Source of the DNA: Thiomargarita sp.
Lineage (GTDB): Bacteria; Pseudomonadota; Gammaproteobacteria; Beggiatoales; Beggiatoaceae
Assembly: GCA_020720115.1 (NCBI GenBank)
Contig: DYPD01000028.1
Span: 1 to 39,331 of the forward strand
DNA: 39,331 bases
Direction: 5' to 3'
The notes under the pieces were generated by a model. That model made no database searches. It was not told where the DNA came from and saw only the letters and a list, made by a program, of their open reading frames with translations. Position 1 is the first letter of the stretch; each line of letters opens with the position of its first letter. This document shows, in pieces, positions 7,508 through 14,783 of this stretch. The translations under genes were made by a program, and so were the position numbers.

Positions 7508-8212
7508 TTATTCTTCGCCCCACAAGCCGAAAATAGCCAGCAGGTTGAGGAACATATTGTAGATGTCAACATACAGGGTGACAGTTGCCATAATGTAGTT
7601 GGTTTCATAACCATGCACTATGTTACTGGTGTCATACAGCATGAAACCCGCCATCAGCAACACAATCAAGCCAGAAATAGCAAGCTGCATACCACCCACT
7701 TGGATACCAAACAGGCTTAACACAAACACGCCAGCAATACCAACAATGGCGACAATTAAACCGGCAAACAGAGCCGCGTTGAGGAAGCTAAAGCCTTTTT
7801 TGGTGGTCAGGGCATAACCAGACAAACCTAAAAACACCATTGCAGTCATGCCAAACGCCATAATCACTAACTCGTGACCATTGCTGTAGGTATGGATAAA
7901 GGCATTAATCACAGGTCCTATAGTGAGTCCCATAAAGCCGGTTAAGGCAAACACGGCAGCCAACCCCCACACACTGTTACGCAGAGAGGAGGTGAGGAAA
8001 AATAAGCCGATAAAGCCGACCAGCGTCAGGATAAAACCCGGATGTGGCAACTTAAATACCATTGCCAAACCAGCAGTAAAGGCACTAAACAGCAGCGTCA
8101 TAGACAACAGCATGTAAGTGTTGCGGATCAGCTTATTGGTTGCCAGTGCGGATTCGGTAACCCCGCCAACCATGTCTTTAGTTTTCAGTACAAAAGGATC
8201 ATTGGTGCTCAT
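7508..8212 (-). CDS. Bax inhibitor-1/YccA family membrane protein
   Basis: A 234-residue protein with seven hydrophobic segments spread from about residue 30 to the end, as in the BI-1/YccA (TMBIM) family. The penultimate region has Leu-Tyr-Asp-Thr-Ser-Asn-Ile, followed by Leu-Tyr-Val-Asp-Ile-Tyr-Asn-Met-Phe, the family's characteristic Asp-bearing helices. In bacteria such proteins are pH-dependent calcium-leak channels (structural work on the Bacillus member) or, as YccA in E. coli, modulators of FtsH; which applies is unknown. I start at ATG 8212, where AAGGAGAG is well placed; the frame is open to 8287 but without a ribosome site. Confidence 0.88.
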   Translation of the reverse strand: MSTNDPFVLKTKDMVGGVTESALATNKLIRNTYMLLSMTLLFSAFTAGLAMVFKLPHPGFILTLVGFIGLFFLTSSLRNSVWGLAAVFALTGFMGLTIGPVINAFIHTYSNGHELVIMAFGMTAMVFLGLSGYALTTKKGFSFLNAALFAGLIVAIVGIAGVFVLSLFGIQVGGMQLAISGLIVLLMAGFMLYDTSNIVHGYETNYIMATVTLYVDIYNMFLNLLAIFGLWGEE

Positions 8213-8323
8213 AAAAAATCTCTCCTTAATAATGGGTTTTACAGCAAGTTCATGACAGATTATGGCATCTACCGGCGACGGCTTCAATAAGCTTTACTAA
8301 ATCGTAATGCACCTAGCAAGTGC

Positions 8324-10051
8324 TTATAGGCTTAATTCTAAAGAAAAATGAATGCCGTTGTCTTGCAGATTCTTGTCCTCGGGTTTATCCACTTCTTTCA
8401 AGCGATGCCCCCAGTAAAGTTCTGCCCGTAAGTGACTGCTGGCGTTCCAAATTACACCCAAACCAACGCTGGCAAGAGAATCTGTACCTGTGGTGGCAAA
8501 TTTGTTGTTGTCTCCCCAACCATAATCCAGGAAAGGCGCCAGCAGCACTTCGCCTTCATTTTCTTTGCTTAACCTTTGAATACGCCAGTGTGCAATTGGC
8601 AATTGCCACTCCAGCGACAACACCGCGCCCTTATCACGGGTCAACTGATTTTCCCTATATCCACGCACGGTTGAAGCACCGCCAATGGCAAATTTTTCTA
8701 ATGGTAGCAGGGGATCATTGCTGTACTGCATGTCTGCACGCAACCATAACTGACTATCCTTGCTCTTATCCCAAGGTACTGACACGCGGTTAATCCAGCG
8801 GAATTGCCCTAACCAGGTGACAAATTCGCTGTCTGGTTCAATCGAGGGCAAACCGGTTTCATTGCTGATGTCATCGTGAATGCTCGAATCCAACGCATCC
8901 ATGCCGACACCAAAGGTAGAAGCAAAAGCAACCACCTGATCGCGGCTGCGATCTAGCCAATTCTGGCTAAAACGTAGCGCAGTGATTTTATTGACGCCAT
9001 CCACCACTGGCGGGAAAGGAAACAATTCACCCAACAGCTTGGTTTCGCTGTGGCGTTTTTCCAGTCCCAAACTCATATCAAACACGCGGTAATGAAAGTC
9101 TTTGGTATATGCCTTGTAGAAAGGATGACGCAAGCTGATACCATAGGTTTCTGCTTTACTGGTGATGTCCAGTTGATTAAAAGGCTCGGCAATCACTTGA
9201 GAATCACTTTGCTCAGCTTTTAGTTCTAAAGTGGTATCGTAATGGGTAATTGGCAGCGCATAGTTGAGGCTATAATCTGCTAAACCTTCCGCCAAACCAA
9301 TGCGCCCAGACAGGCTATCGCCCCAGCCAGTCAGGTTGCGGTGGCGTCCTGATAATTCTGCACGGGTAGCCCCAACGCTGGGCGAACGATGATTGTTAAT
9401 GTCGAAATGCAGTTCGTAAGGCGTATCTTCAGTAATCTCCAGATTTAACACCGCATCGCCTGCTCGAATGCCTGGACCCAATTCCGCATTAAAGCGTTTG
9501 ACTAGAGGATTTTGTTGCAGAATTTGTAGACGTTCCTGCAATTCATTGGTATTGAGTGCAGCATTTTCAGGAAATTCTAGCCGACTGGTGATGTACCTTT
9601 CTTTCAGCTTCAAATCCGCCGCATTGGTCAGATGAATTTGGCTTAAATGTCCTTCAATGATTTGAATTTTGATTTGCTGAGTGGCGTTAATTTCCTGGTC
9701 AGGAATAATGGCGCCCGAATTGATATAGCCTCGGTCAATATAGTATTTGCTTAGAATATTGCGTACTTCTTGCAATTCTTCTGCACTAATTTCGCGTCCA
9801 CTGTAGCTTTGGATGGCAGCCAGTAATTCCTCATTGGAAAACACCTGATTGCCTTCCAAAACAAAAGCACTGACTTGAATTTTGCTCTGCGCAGAAAGGC
9901 GATTCTGCGGCAATTCAATCGCTGGCAAGGGCGGTAATTCTGGTTTAACTGAGGTTTCAACCGCCTGCGCAGTAAAGCCAGCGCATAAAACGCCAGCTAA
10001 AGCAGCGGATAACAAAGAGAGGATAAAAGTAAGCAGCCTGTTCTGTTTCAT
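8324..10051 (-). CDS. Two-partner secretion outer-membrane transporter (TpsB, FhaC/ShlB family)
   Basis: A 575-residue outer-membrane protein. The signal peptide (about 1-30) is followed by a Pro-rich linker. Two POTRA domains lie at about 55-210 (Phe-Val-Leu-Glu-Gly-Asn-Gln-Val-Phe-Ser; Tyr-Tyr-Ile-Asp-Arg-Gly-Tyr-Ile-Asn-Ser-Gly-Ala), then a beta-barrel of the ShlB/FhaC type. That barrel includes Gly-Gly-Ala-Ser-Thr-Val-Arg-Gly-Tyr-Arg-Glu-Asn, matching the family's conserved Val-Arg-Gly-Tyr tip motif. It ends in a typical alternating barrel strand. TpsB proteins export a large TpsA exoprotein; no TpsA gene is adjacent here, so the substrate must be encoded elsewhere or lost. Confidence 0.9.
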   Translation of the reverse strand: MKQNRLLTFILSLLSAALAGVLCAGFTAQAVETSVKPELPPLPAIELPQNRLSAQSKIQVSAFVLEGNQVFSNEELLAAIQSYSGREISAEELQEVRNILSKYYIDRGYINSGAIIPDQEINATQQIKIQIIEGHLSQIHLTNAADLKLKERYITSRLEFPENAALNTNELQERLQILQQNPLVKRFNAELGPGIRAGDAVLNLEITEDTPYELHFDINNHRSPSVGATRAELSGRHRNLTGWGDSLSGRIGLAEGLADYSLNYALPITHYDTTLELKAEQSDSQVIAEPFNQLDITSKAETYGISLRHPFYKAYTKDFHYRVFDMSLGLEKRHSETKLLGELFPFPPVVDGVNKITALRFSQNWLDRSRDQVVAFASTFGVGMDALDSSIHDDISNETGLPSIEPDSEFVTWLGQFRWINRVSVPWDKSKDSQLWLRADMQYSNDPLLPLEKFAIGGASTVRGYRENQLTRDKGAVLSLEWQLPIAHWRIQRLSKENEGEVLLAPFLDYGWGDNNKFATTGTDSLASVGLGVIWNASSHLRAELYWGHRLKEVDKPEDKNLQDNGIHFSLELSL

Positions 10052-10220
10052 AAGACACTATCTCTTAAAGGCTATGGTGCTGAAAAATCGGTGAAAAAAG
10101 AAAAATACGGTAGGTGCGCTGGCAGTCGCTTGACTGCTTAATATTACGCAAAATGACAGACATAGTACAGCTTGCCGATAGATTGGAAAAGCGGAAAACT
10201 TGTTTTTATGCTCCCGCGTT

Positions 10221-10850
10221 TTAGTCGGAATGCTGTTTAATTGCACTTTGTAGATGCCACAATAGCGCCTCTACACCAGATGCTCCTACCCCTAACTCAG
10301 CGGCAATTTGATTAAAAATCACGCGGTAATCATGCGGCAAGGGCAATTCTCCGGCTAAATGCGCCAATAGCTGCGCACTTGCCAATAAAGTGTCTTCTAA
10401 GCCTTCCGTATTTAAACCGCGCCCAACGGTGCGTAGATATTCCAGCAAATCTCGCGGATCGTCGCGAGCTGCCTGCACAGCGGCTTGAGCATCAGTGCTA
10501 CTAAATTCCGTTTCAGTTGCCGCTTGATATATTTGGCTCATCAATACCAGATTATTCTCACTGATGCGGGTAGCACGCAAAATATCCGCCATAATACGCC
10601 GTAGAGCATAATGATAAGCTGGCAATTGTTGGCGATCTGCTAAGGCACTGGGATGAAAGCTGCACCCGCAACTGCGACATTCCAAGTATTCCTTAGGAGT
10701 GCCTAATGGCAGCAGGGGAATAAAAAACAGCGTAAAATAATTTTTCAAGCGAATATGCTGATAGGCTCGCACCTGCTGGCACTGAGGACAGTAAAATTGC
10801 CCAGTTTCTGGGTTTTTTTCCACTACCTGTTCGCCAAATAGAAAAATCAC
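10221..10850 (-). CDS. Zinc-ribbon protein with TerB-like helical domain
   Basis: A 209-residue protein. An N-terminal zinc ribbon (Cys-Pro-Gln-Cys at about 21-24; Cys-Arg-Ser-Cys-Gly-Cys at about 58-63) contains a hydrophobic Phe-Thr-Leu-Phe-Phe-Ile-Pro-Leu-Leu-Pro-Leu-Gly insert, as in the zinc_ribbon_15 group. The C-terminal 120 residues are helical with a pattern resembling TerB folds (Ile-Met-Ala-Asp-Ile-Leu-Arg-Ala; Leu-Leu-Ala-His-Leu-Ala-Gly). Its ATG overlaps the bamD stop by four bases, so it is translationally coupled to bamD. Function unknown; the coupling may only reflect co-expression. Confidence 0.75.
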   Translation of the reverse strand: MIFLFGEQVVEKNPETGQFYCPQCQQVRAYQHIRLKNYFTLFFIPLLPLGTPKEYLECRSCGCSFHPSALADRQQLPAYHYALRRIMADILRATRISENNLVLMSQIYQAATETEFSSTDAQAAVQAARDDPRDLLEYLRTVGRGLNTEGLEDTLLASAQLLAHLAGELPLPHDYRVIFNQIAAELGVGASGVEALLWHLQSAIKQHSD

Positions 10851-11677
10851 GAATCAGTGCCTTCATGTACAAGGGTGGAAGCGACTGGCTGCATTACTGC
10901 CATTTTTTCTATCTGGGCAATGCCTGGATAATCAGGATAATTCAGTTTCAGTACCCGCAAACTTTGTTCAGCCAATTCACCGTAGCCTAAAGTTTTGTAC
11001 ATTTTTACCATCATTGCTAAAGCATCGGGCACAGCGGTGGTGCGATCAAAATGCTGTACCACATATTGCGCACGGTTTAAGGCGGCTAGGTGGGCGCCGC
11101 GCCGCACATAGAAATCCGCCACATGCAATTCATGTAATGCCATGTTATTGCGTAAATACACCATGCGTTGCCGCGAATCTTCTGCATAACGGCTTTCTGG
11201 AAACAAACGCACTAATTCGGCAAAGCTTTCAAAGGATTCTTTAGCAGTTTCTTGATCGCGCTGGCTTAAATCAATCGGCAAATAGCGTTGCAAGGTATCG
11301 TAGTTGCGATCAAAGTTCGCCAAGCCTTTGATGTAATAGGCATAATCTACTCGTGGATGACGCGGATACAATTTAATAAAACGATCCGCCGCCACAATTG
11401 AGGATTCAGGTTCTTCAAATTTATAATAAGCGTACAACAAATCCAGTTGCGCTTGTTGGGCAAAGCGCCCCAGCGGATAGCGAGCTTCTAAGATTTCGTA
11501 ATACTTAATAGCGCCTTCATAATCACTTTCCATTAATTTAGCTTTTGCGCTACTCAATAGTTGATTGGCTGACCAATCTTTGGTTTCATCTTCAGCTTCT
11601 CGAAACAAAGCGCAACTGGATAAAATGCTGCTCAATAAAACTAAAACCAATAAAGAACGCAAGCGGAATATCATCAT
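10847..11677 (-). CDS. bamD: Outer membrane protein assembly factor BamD
   Basis: A 276-residue lipoprotein of the BamD/ComL/YfiO family, an essential BAM-complex subunit that binds BamA and helps insert beta-barrel proteins. The signal peptide ends in the lipobox Leu-Ser-Ser-Cys (Cys about residue 22). TPR helices follow, with family hallmarks: Tyr-Glu-Ala-x-x-Ala-Ile-Lys-Tyr-Tyr-like repeat 1, Ala-Arg-Tyr-Pro-Leu-Gly, Phe-Ile-Lys-Leu-Tyr-Pro-x-His-Pro, Tyr-Tyr-Ile-Lys-Gly-Leu, and Phe-Pro-Glu-Ser-Arg-Tyr-Ala. It is about 30 residues longer than E. coli BamD, at the C terminus. Either of two adjacent ATGs could start it (11677 or 11674). Confidence 0.95.
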   Translation of the reverse strand: MMIFRLRSLLVLVLLSSILSSCALFREAEDETKDWSANQLLSSAKAKLMESDYEGAIKYYEILEARYPLGRFAQQAQLDLLYAYYKFEEPESSIVAADRFIKLYPRHPRVDYAYYIKGLANFDRNYDTLQRYLPIDLSQRDQETAKESFESFAELVRLFPESRYAEDSRQRMVYLRNNMALHELHVADFYVRRGAHLAALNRAQYVVQHFDRTTAVPDALAMMVKMYKTLGYGELAEQSLRVLKLNYPDYPGIAQIEKMAVMQPVASTLVHEGTDS

Positions 11678-11771
11678 CTATGTCCTGTTGATTAAAGATA
11701 GGGTAAAAATACAACTACTTTGATTCTGGGTTCAAATACTTTAGAGGGTGACAATGCAACTAGCTCAGAGT

Positions 11772-13019
11772 TTAAGCAAAGCTTTCTAACGCTAATAAAT
11801 CATCTAAAGTTTCGCGTCGCCGTACCAGTTGCACTTGTGCGCCTGAAACCAGCACTTCCGGCGCTCTAGGACGGGTGTTGTAATTGGAACTCATGGCAAA
11901 GCCATAGGCGCCCGCCGAACGCACTGCCAGCAAATCCCCTTCGCACACGGCTAATTCGCGCTGTTTACCAAGAAAATCGCCAGTTTCACAAATGGGTCCT
12001 ACCACGTCATACAGGTGCGCGGGCACATCTGAGCGCGGCTGCACCGGAATAATGGCTTGCCAAGCGCCGTATAGTGCTGGGCGAATTAAATCATTCATCG
12101 CCGCATCTACAATGGCAAAAGCTTTACCTTCCGGCACTTGCTTGAGATACTCTACGCGAGTCAGCAACAGCCCGGCGTTAGCGGCAATGGCGCGTCCGGG
12201 TTCGAGCAAAATTGTATAGTCGGCATCGCCCAATTGCTGCATGAGGGCTTGCGCATAAGCGGCTGGCTCAACGGGTTCTTCCTCGGCGTAACGCACGCCC
12301 AAACCACCGCCTAAATCCAGGTGCTCAATGTGGATACCGGCACTTTTCAGCGCGTCTAATAGGCGCAACATGCGTTCGAGTGCGTCCAAAAAGGGCGCGA
12401 TTTTAGTTAATTGCGAACCTATGTGACAATCCGCGCCAACCACGCGCACATGCGGCAACTCGGCAGCTTGGCGGTACACCTCTAGCGCCGAATCCACATC
12501 AATGCCGAATTTGTTTTCTTTTAAGCCGGTAGAAATATACGGATGTGTGTCGGGGTCTACGTCAGGATTGACACGAATGGAGACGGGCGCGGTGACTCCG
12601 CAATCACCCGCTACCTGATTCAAGCGTTGCAATTCTGCGGTGGATTCAACATTAAAGCTCAAAATCCCCACTTCCAAAGCGCGGCGCATTTCTTCGCGGC
12701 TTTTGCCAACGCCAGAAAACACCACTTTGCGCGGATCACCGCCAGCGCGTAACACCCGTTCCAGCTCACCTCCAGACACTATGTCAAATCCTGAACCCAA
12801 TTGCGCTAACACACGCAACACGGCAAGATTAGAATTCGCCTTAACGGCATAACAAATCAAGTGCTTACGCCCCGCTAAGGCGTTGTCAAATGCCCGCCAA
12901 TGGCGTTCCAGGGTGGCACGAGAATACACATAACAGGGCGTGCCAAACTGCTCAGCAATCGCGCTCAAAGCCACTTCTTCGGCATAAAGCTGTTGATTTT
13001 GATAATGAAAATAATCCAT
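11772..13019 (-). CDS. lysA: Diaminopimelate decarboxylase
   Basis: A 415-residue PLP enzyme that converts meso-diaminopimelate to lysine, the last lysine-biosynthesis step. The PLP lysine lies in Cys-Tyr-Ala-Val-Lys-Ala-Asn-Ser-Asn. Also seen are the His-Ile-Gly-Ser-Gln motif, Asp-Leu-Gly-Gly-Gly-Leu-Gly-Val, Glu-Pro-Gly-Arg-Ala, Cys-Glu-Thr-Gly-Asp-Phe and the C-terminal Tyr-Gly-Phe-Ala-Met-Ser-Ser-Asn-Tyr-Asn. Length is normal. The ATG shares one base with the lptM stop (TAATG), so the two are coupled. The usual downstream dapF is not here; bamD follows after about 90 bases. Confidence 0.96.
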   Translation of the reverse strand: MDYFHYQNQQLYAEEVALSAIAEQFGTPCYVYSRATLERHWRAFDNALAGRKHLICYAVKANSNLAVLRVLAQLGSGFDIVSGGELERVLRAGGDPRKVVFSGVGKSREEMRRALEVGILSFNVESTAELQRLNQVAGDCGVTAPVSIRVNPDVDPDTHPYISTGLKENKFGIDVDSALEVYRQAAELPHVRVVGADCHIGSQLTKIAPFLDALERMLRLLDALKSAGIHIEHLDLGGGLGVRYAEEEPVEPAAYAQALMQQLGDADYTILLEPGRAIAANAGLLLTRVEYLKQVPEGKAFAIVDAAMNDLIRPALYGAWQAIIPVQPRSDVPAHLYDVVGPICETGDFLGKQRELAVCEGDLLAVRSAGAYGFAMSSNYNTRPRAPEVLVSGAQVQLVRRRETLDDLLALESFA

Positions 13020-13198
13020 TAGGGCGCACCTTTCGCAGCAGTAGGGATAGAAGGGGTCACAACAGGAGAATGAGCGCGGGTATCCGTCTGTTTAGCGATC
13101 ACCGGCTCTGCCGGCAAGTACAGATCACCTTTTTGTCCGCAGGCGCTCAGCACAACGAAAACCCACAGCCAGAACAGATTATGTATTAAAATTCGCAT
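13019..13198 (-). CDS. lptM: LptM (YifL) small lipoprotein
   Basis: A 59-residue lipoprotein. The signal sequence is followed by Leu-Ser-Ala-Cys-Gly-Gln-Lys-Gly-Asp-Leu-Tyr-Leu-Pro, the family signature Cys-Gly-x-Lys-Gly-x-Leu-Tyr-x-Pro, then a Pro/Thr-rich tail. In E. coli LptM assists maturation of the LPS translocon LptDE. Its position directly before lysA and divergent from cyaY is the arrangement known from enterics and pseudomonads. TAATG overlaps the lysA start. Confidence 0.9.
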   Translation of the reverse strand: MRILIHNLFWLWVFVVLSACGQKGDLYLPAEPVIAKQTDTRAHSPVVTPSIPTAAKGAP

Positions 13199-13222
13199 GA
13201 ATAAACCTTAAATGCTGGAGGC

Positions 13223-13250
13223 TTGTCTAAATGTCTGATGATAACATAAT
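13223..13250 (+). promoter_or_regulatory. Candidate sigma-70 promoter for cyaY
   Basis: TTGTCT (13223-13228), 16-base spacer and CATAAT (13245-13250) lie about 55 bases before the cyaY ATG, in the lptM/cyaY divergent gap. Confidence 0.4.
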
Positions 13251-13304
13251 ACAGGCAGCAAGCTGCAAACACCCCTGACGCAAAGCCCGGAGGCTACACA
13301 ACCC

Positions 13305-13634
13305 ATGACGGAACTCAGTGAATCGGATTTTCATGAGCATATTGACGATACCCTGATTGCTATTGAAGAAGCGATAGACGAAGCCAGTCTGAATATTGAT
13401 TACGAAACCAGTGGCGACATCCTCACACTCACCTTTGATGATGACTCGCGCATTATCATCAATCGCCAAACGCCCGTGCGCCAGCTTTGGGTCGCGGCTA
13501 AAGCCGGCGGATTTCATTTCAACTATGATAATGAAAATGGGGTTTGGTTGCATGATGCGGACAAAGAAGAACTGTTTCAGATGCTCGGTCGTTTGTGCAG
13601 CCAGCAAGCTGGACAGAATGTGAATTTTAACTAA
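13305..13634 (+). CDS. cyaY: Iron-sulfur cluster assembly regulator CyaY (frataxin)
   Basis: A 109-residue bacterial frataxin. It has an acidic first helix (Glu-Ala-Ile-Asp-Glu-Ala-Ser-Leu-Asn-Ile-Asp-Tyr-Glu), Leu-Thr-Leu-Thr-Phe-Asp-Asp-Asp-Ser-Arg-Ile-Ile-Ile-Asn-Arg-Gln-Thr-Pro, Gln-Leu-Trp-Val-Ala-Ala-Lys-Ala-Gly-Gly-Phe-His-Phe and Leu-x-Asp-x-Asp-x-x-Glu-Leu. CyaY binds iron and the IscS desulfurase and tunes the rate of Fe-S cluster assembly. GGAGG lies upstream of ATG 13305. It is divergent from lptM-lysA. Confidence 0.95.
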   Translation: MTELSESDFHEHIDDTLIAIEEAIDEASLNIDYETSGDILTLTFDDDSRIIINRQTPVRQLWVAAKAGGFHFNYDNENGVWLHDADKEELFQMLGRLCSQQAGQNVNFN

Positions 13635-13787
13635 CGGATGACGCAGTCTTCAGTATTTGCAACTGCGTATCAGCGAATTGAAGGGCACTTAAATGCAGGG
13701 GTGGTTGCAAGGCATTGTAACCACTCAAAGGGCGCACGCAGGTGGAGCGGGTTAGAAAAACCACTGATGCCTTGATACGCTCAACAC

Positions 13788-13805
13788 GAGCCTTTGATTA
13801 GGCTC
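13788..13805. terminator. Small hairpin between convergent cyaY and sulfurtransferase
   Basis: GAGCCT-TTGATT-AGGCTC, six GC-rich pairs, seven bases beyond the sulfurtransferase stop. There is no clear U run on either strand, so termination is only a possibility. Confidence 0.3.
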
Positions 13806-13811
13806 AATGGC

Positions 13812-14768
13812 TTATAAGGAAAATTCCTCATCAAACGGCATGTCGCCTTGCACTACGGGCAAACTTAAGGCATTGCCCCAATGTCCCCATCCGCCATTGT
13901 ACAGGCGCATATCTTTAAACCCTAGATATTTCAACTGCATATAGGTAAGCGTCATGCGAAAACCATCATGGCAATAGACATAGAGAGTTTTGTCTTTGGG
14001 GAGGTTTCGATACAGGTTTGCCAGCGCCGTGTCGTCAAGCCACTTCTGCGACTGCGCGTCAGTGGCGGCTAAACTGACGATATTAATTGCCCCTGGAATG
14101 TGTCCGCCGCGCACCGCATGATTGATTTGTGCGCCGCTGTATTGCTCCGACGGACGCGCATCTAGCAGCATTACTTGCGAATCGCGGCGTGACACTACTG
14201 CGTCATATACCTGCGTCCATTCCACTATTAGATTGGGATTGGCTGCTTGCAAAGTCACAGTGCCCGGTTGCGGCGCAACGGGCTGTTGGCTAAGGGATTC
14301 AAAAGCTGTCCACTCCAGCGTGCCGCCATTGAGGATTTTCACTTGCTGCGTGTTAAAACCATAGAGTTCTAACAGAAAGTATAGGCGCGAAGCCAAAGCA
14401 GTGCGGGCATCATCATAAATCAGTACCAGCGAGTCGTTATTGACGCCCCATTGCCGCAAACGCGCTTGGAAATCTTGTTGGCTAGGGAAGCGCATGAGTA
14501 CGGCGGCGTTATTGTCGCCTAAATCCTTAAAGCGTTGCACTTGCACCGCGCCTTCAATATGTCCAACGCTGTAATAGCGGTGTGGATGGTAACGCACTTC
14601 TAAAATCACTAGATTGGCGTCTGCTTGGTGCGCACTCAGCCACTCGCTGCCCACTAAAAAATCGGGCGTTGCCAAAGTCATCGCACTCCACAAATACGCG
14701 GTGAAAAATGCCAAGCCGTAGCCAGTCAGCAAGCGGCGGTTGAATGGATTTGAGGCAACAGGGAGCAT
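13812..14768 (-). CDS. Periplasmic sulfurtransferase with two rhodanese domains
   Basis: A 318-residue protein. A hydrophobic N-terminal segment (Leu-Ala-Phe-Phe-Thr-Ala-Tyr-Leu-Trp-Ser-Ala-Met, about 18-32) predicts export or anchoring. Rhodanese domain 1 (about 40-160) has Val-Leu-Ile-Tyr-Asp-Asp in the active-site loop, Asp replacing Cys, as in inactive N-terminal repeats. Domain 2 (about 185-310) has Tyr-Val-Tyr-Cys-His-Asp-Gly-Phe-Arg with the catalytic Cys. Such enzymes move sulfane sulfur from thiosulfate or 3-mercaptopyruvate to thiol or cyanide acceptors. It starts 15 bases after the dauA stop and is probably the last gene of the fab-dauA transcript. With the SulP transporter it points to sulfur-anion handling; the substrate is unknown. 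Confidence 0.88.
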   Translation of the reverse strand: MLPVASNPFNRRLLTGYGLAFFTAYLWSAMTLATPDFLVGSEWLSAHQADANLVILEVRYHPHRYYSVGHIEGAVQVQRFKDLGDNNAAVLMRFPSQQDFQARLRQWGVNNDSLVLIYDDARTALASRLYFLLELYGFNTQQVKILNGGTLEWTAFESLSQQPVAPQPGTVTLQAANPNLIVEWTQVYDAVVSRRDSQVMLLDARPSEQYSGAQINHAVRGGHIPGAINIVSLAATDAQSQKWLDDTALANLYRNLPKDKTLYVYCHDGFRMTLTYMQLKYLGFKDMRLYNGGWGHWGNALSLPVVQGDMPFDEEFSL

Positions 14769-14783
14769 AAGTGGAAGTCCGGT

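Noticed and set aside
8320-8793. 157-residue plus-strand ORF
   Set aside because: Antisense to the conserved barrel-coding region of the TpsB gene.
10058-10246. 62-residue minus-strand ORF with a signal-like stretch before the TpsB gene
   Set aside because: It overlaps the 3' end of the zinc-ribbon gene, has no clear ribosome site and a low-complexity tail; not enough to call a gene.
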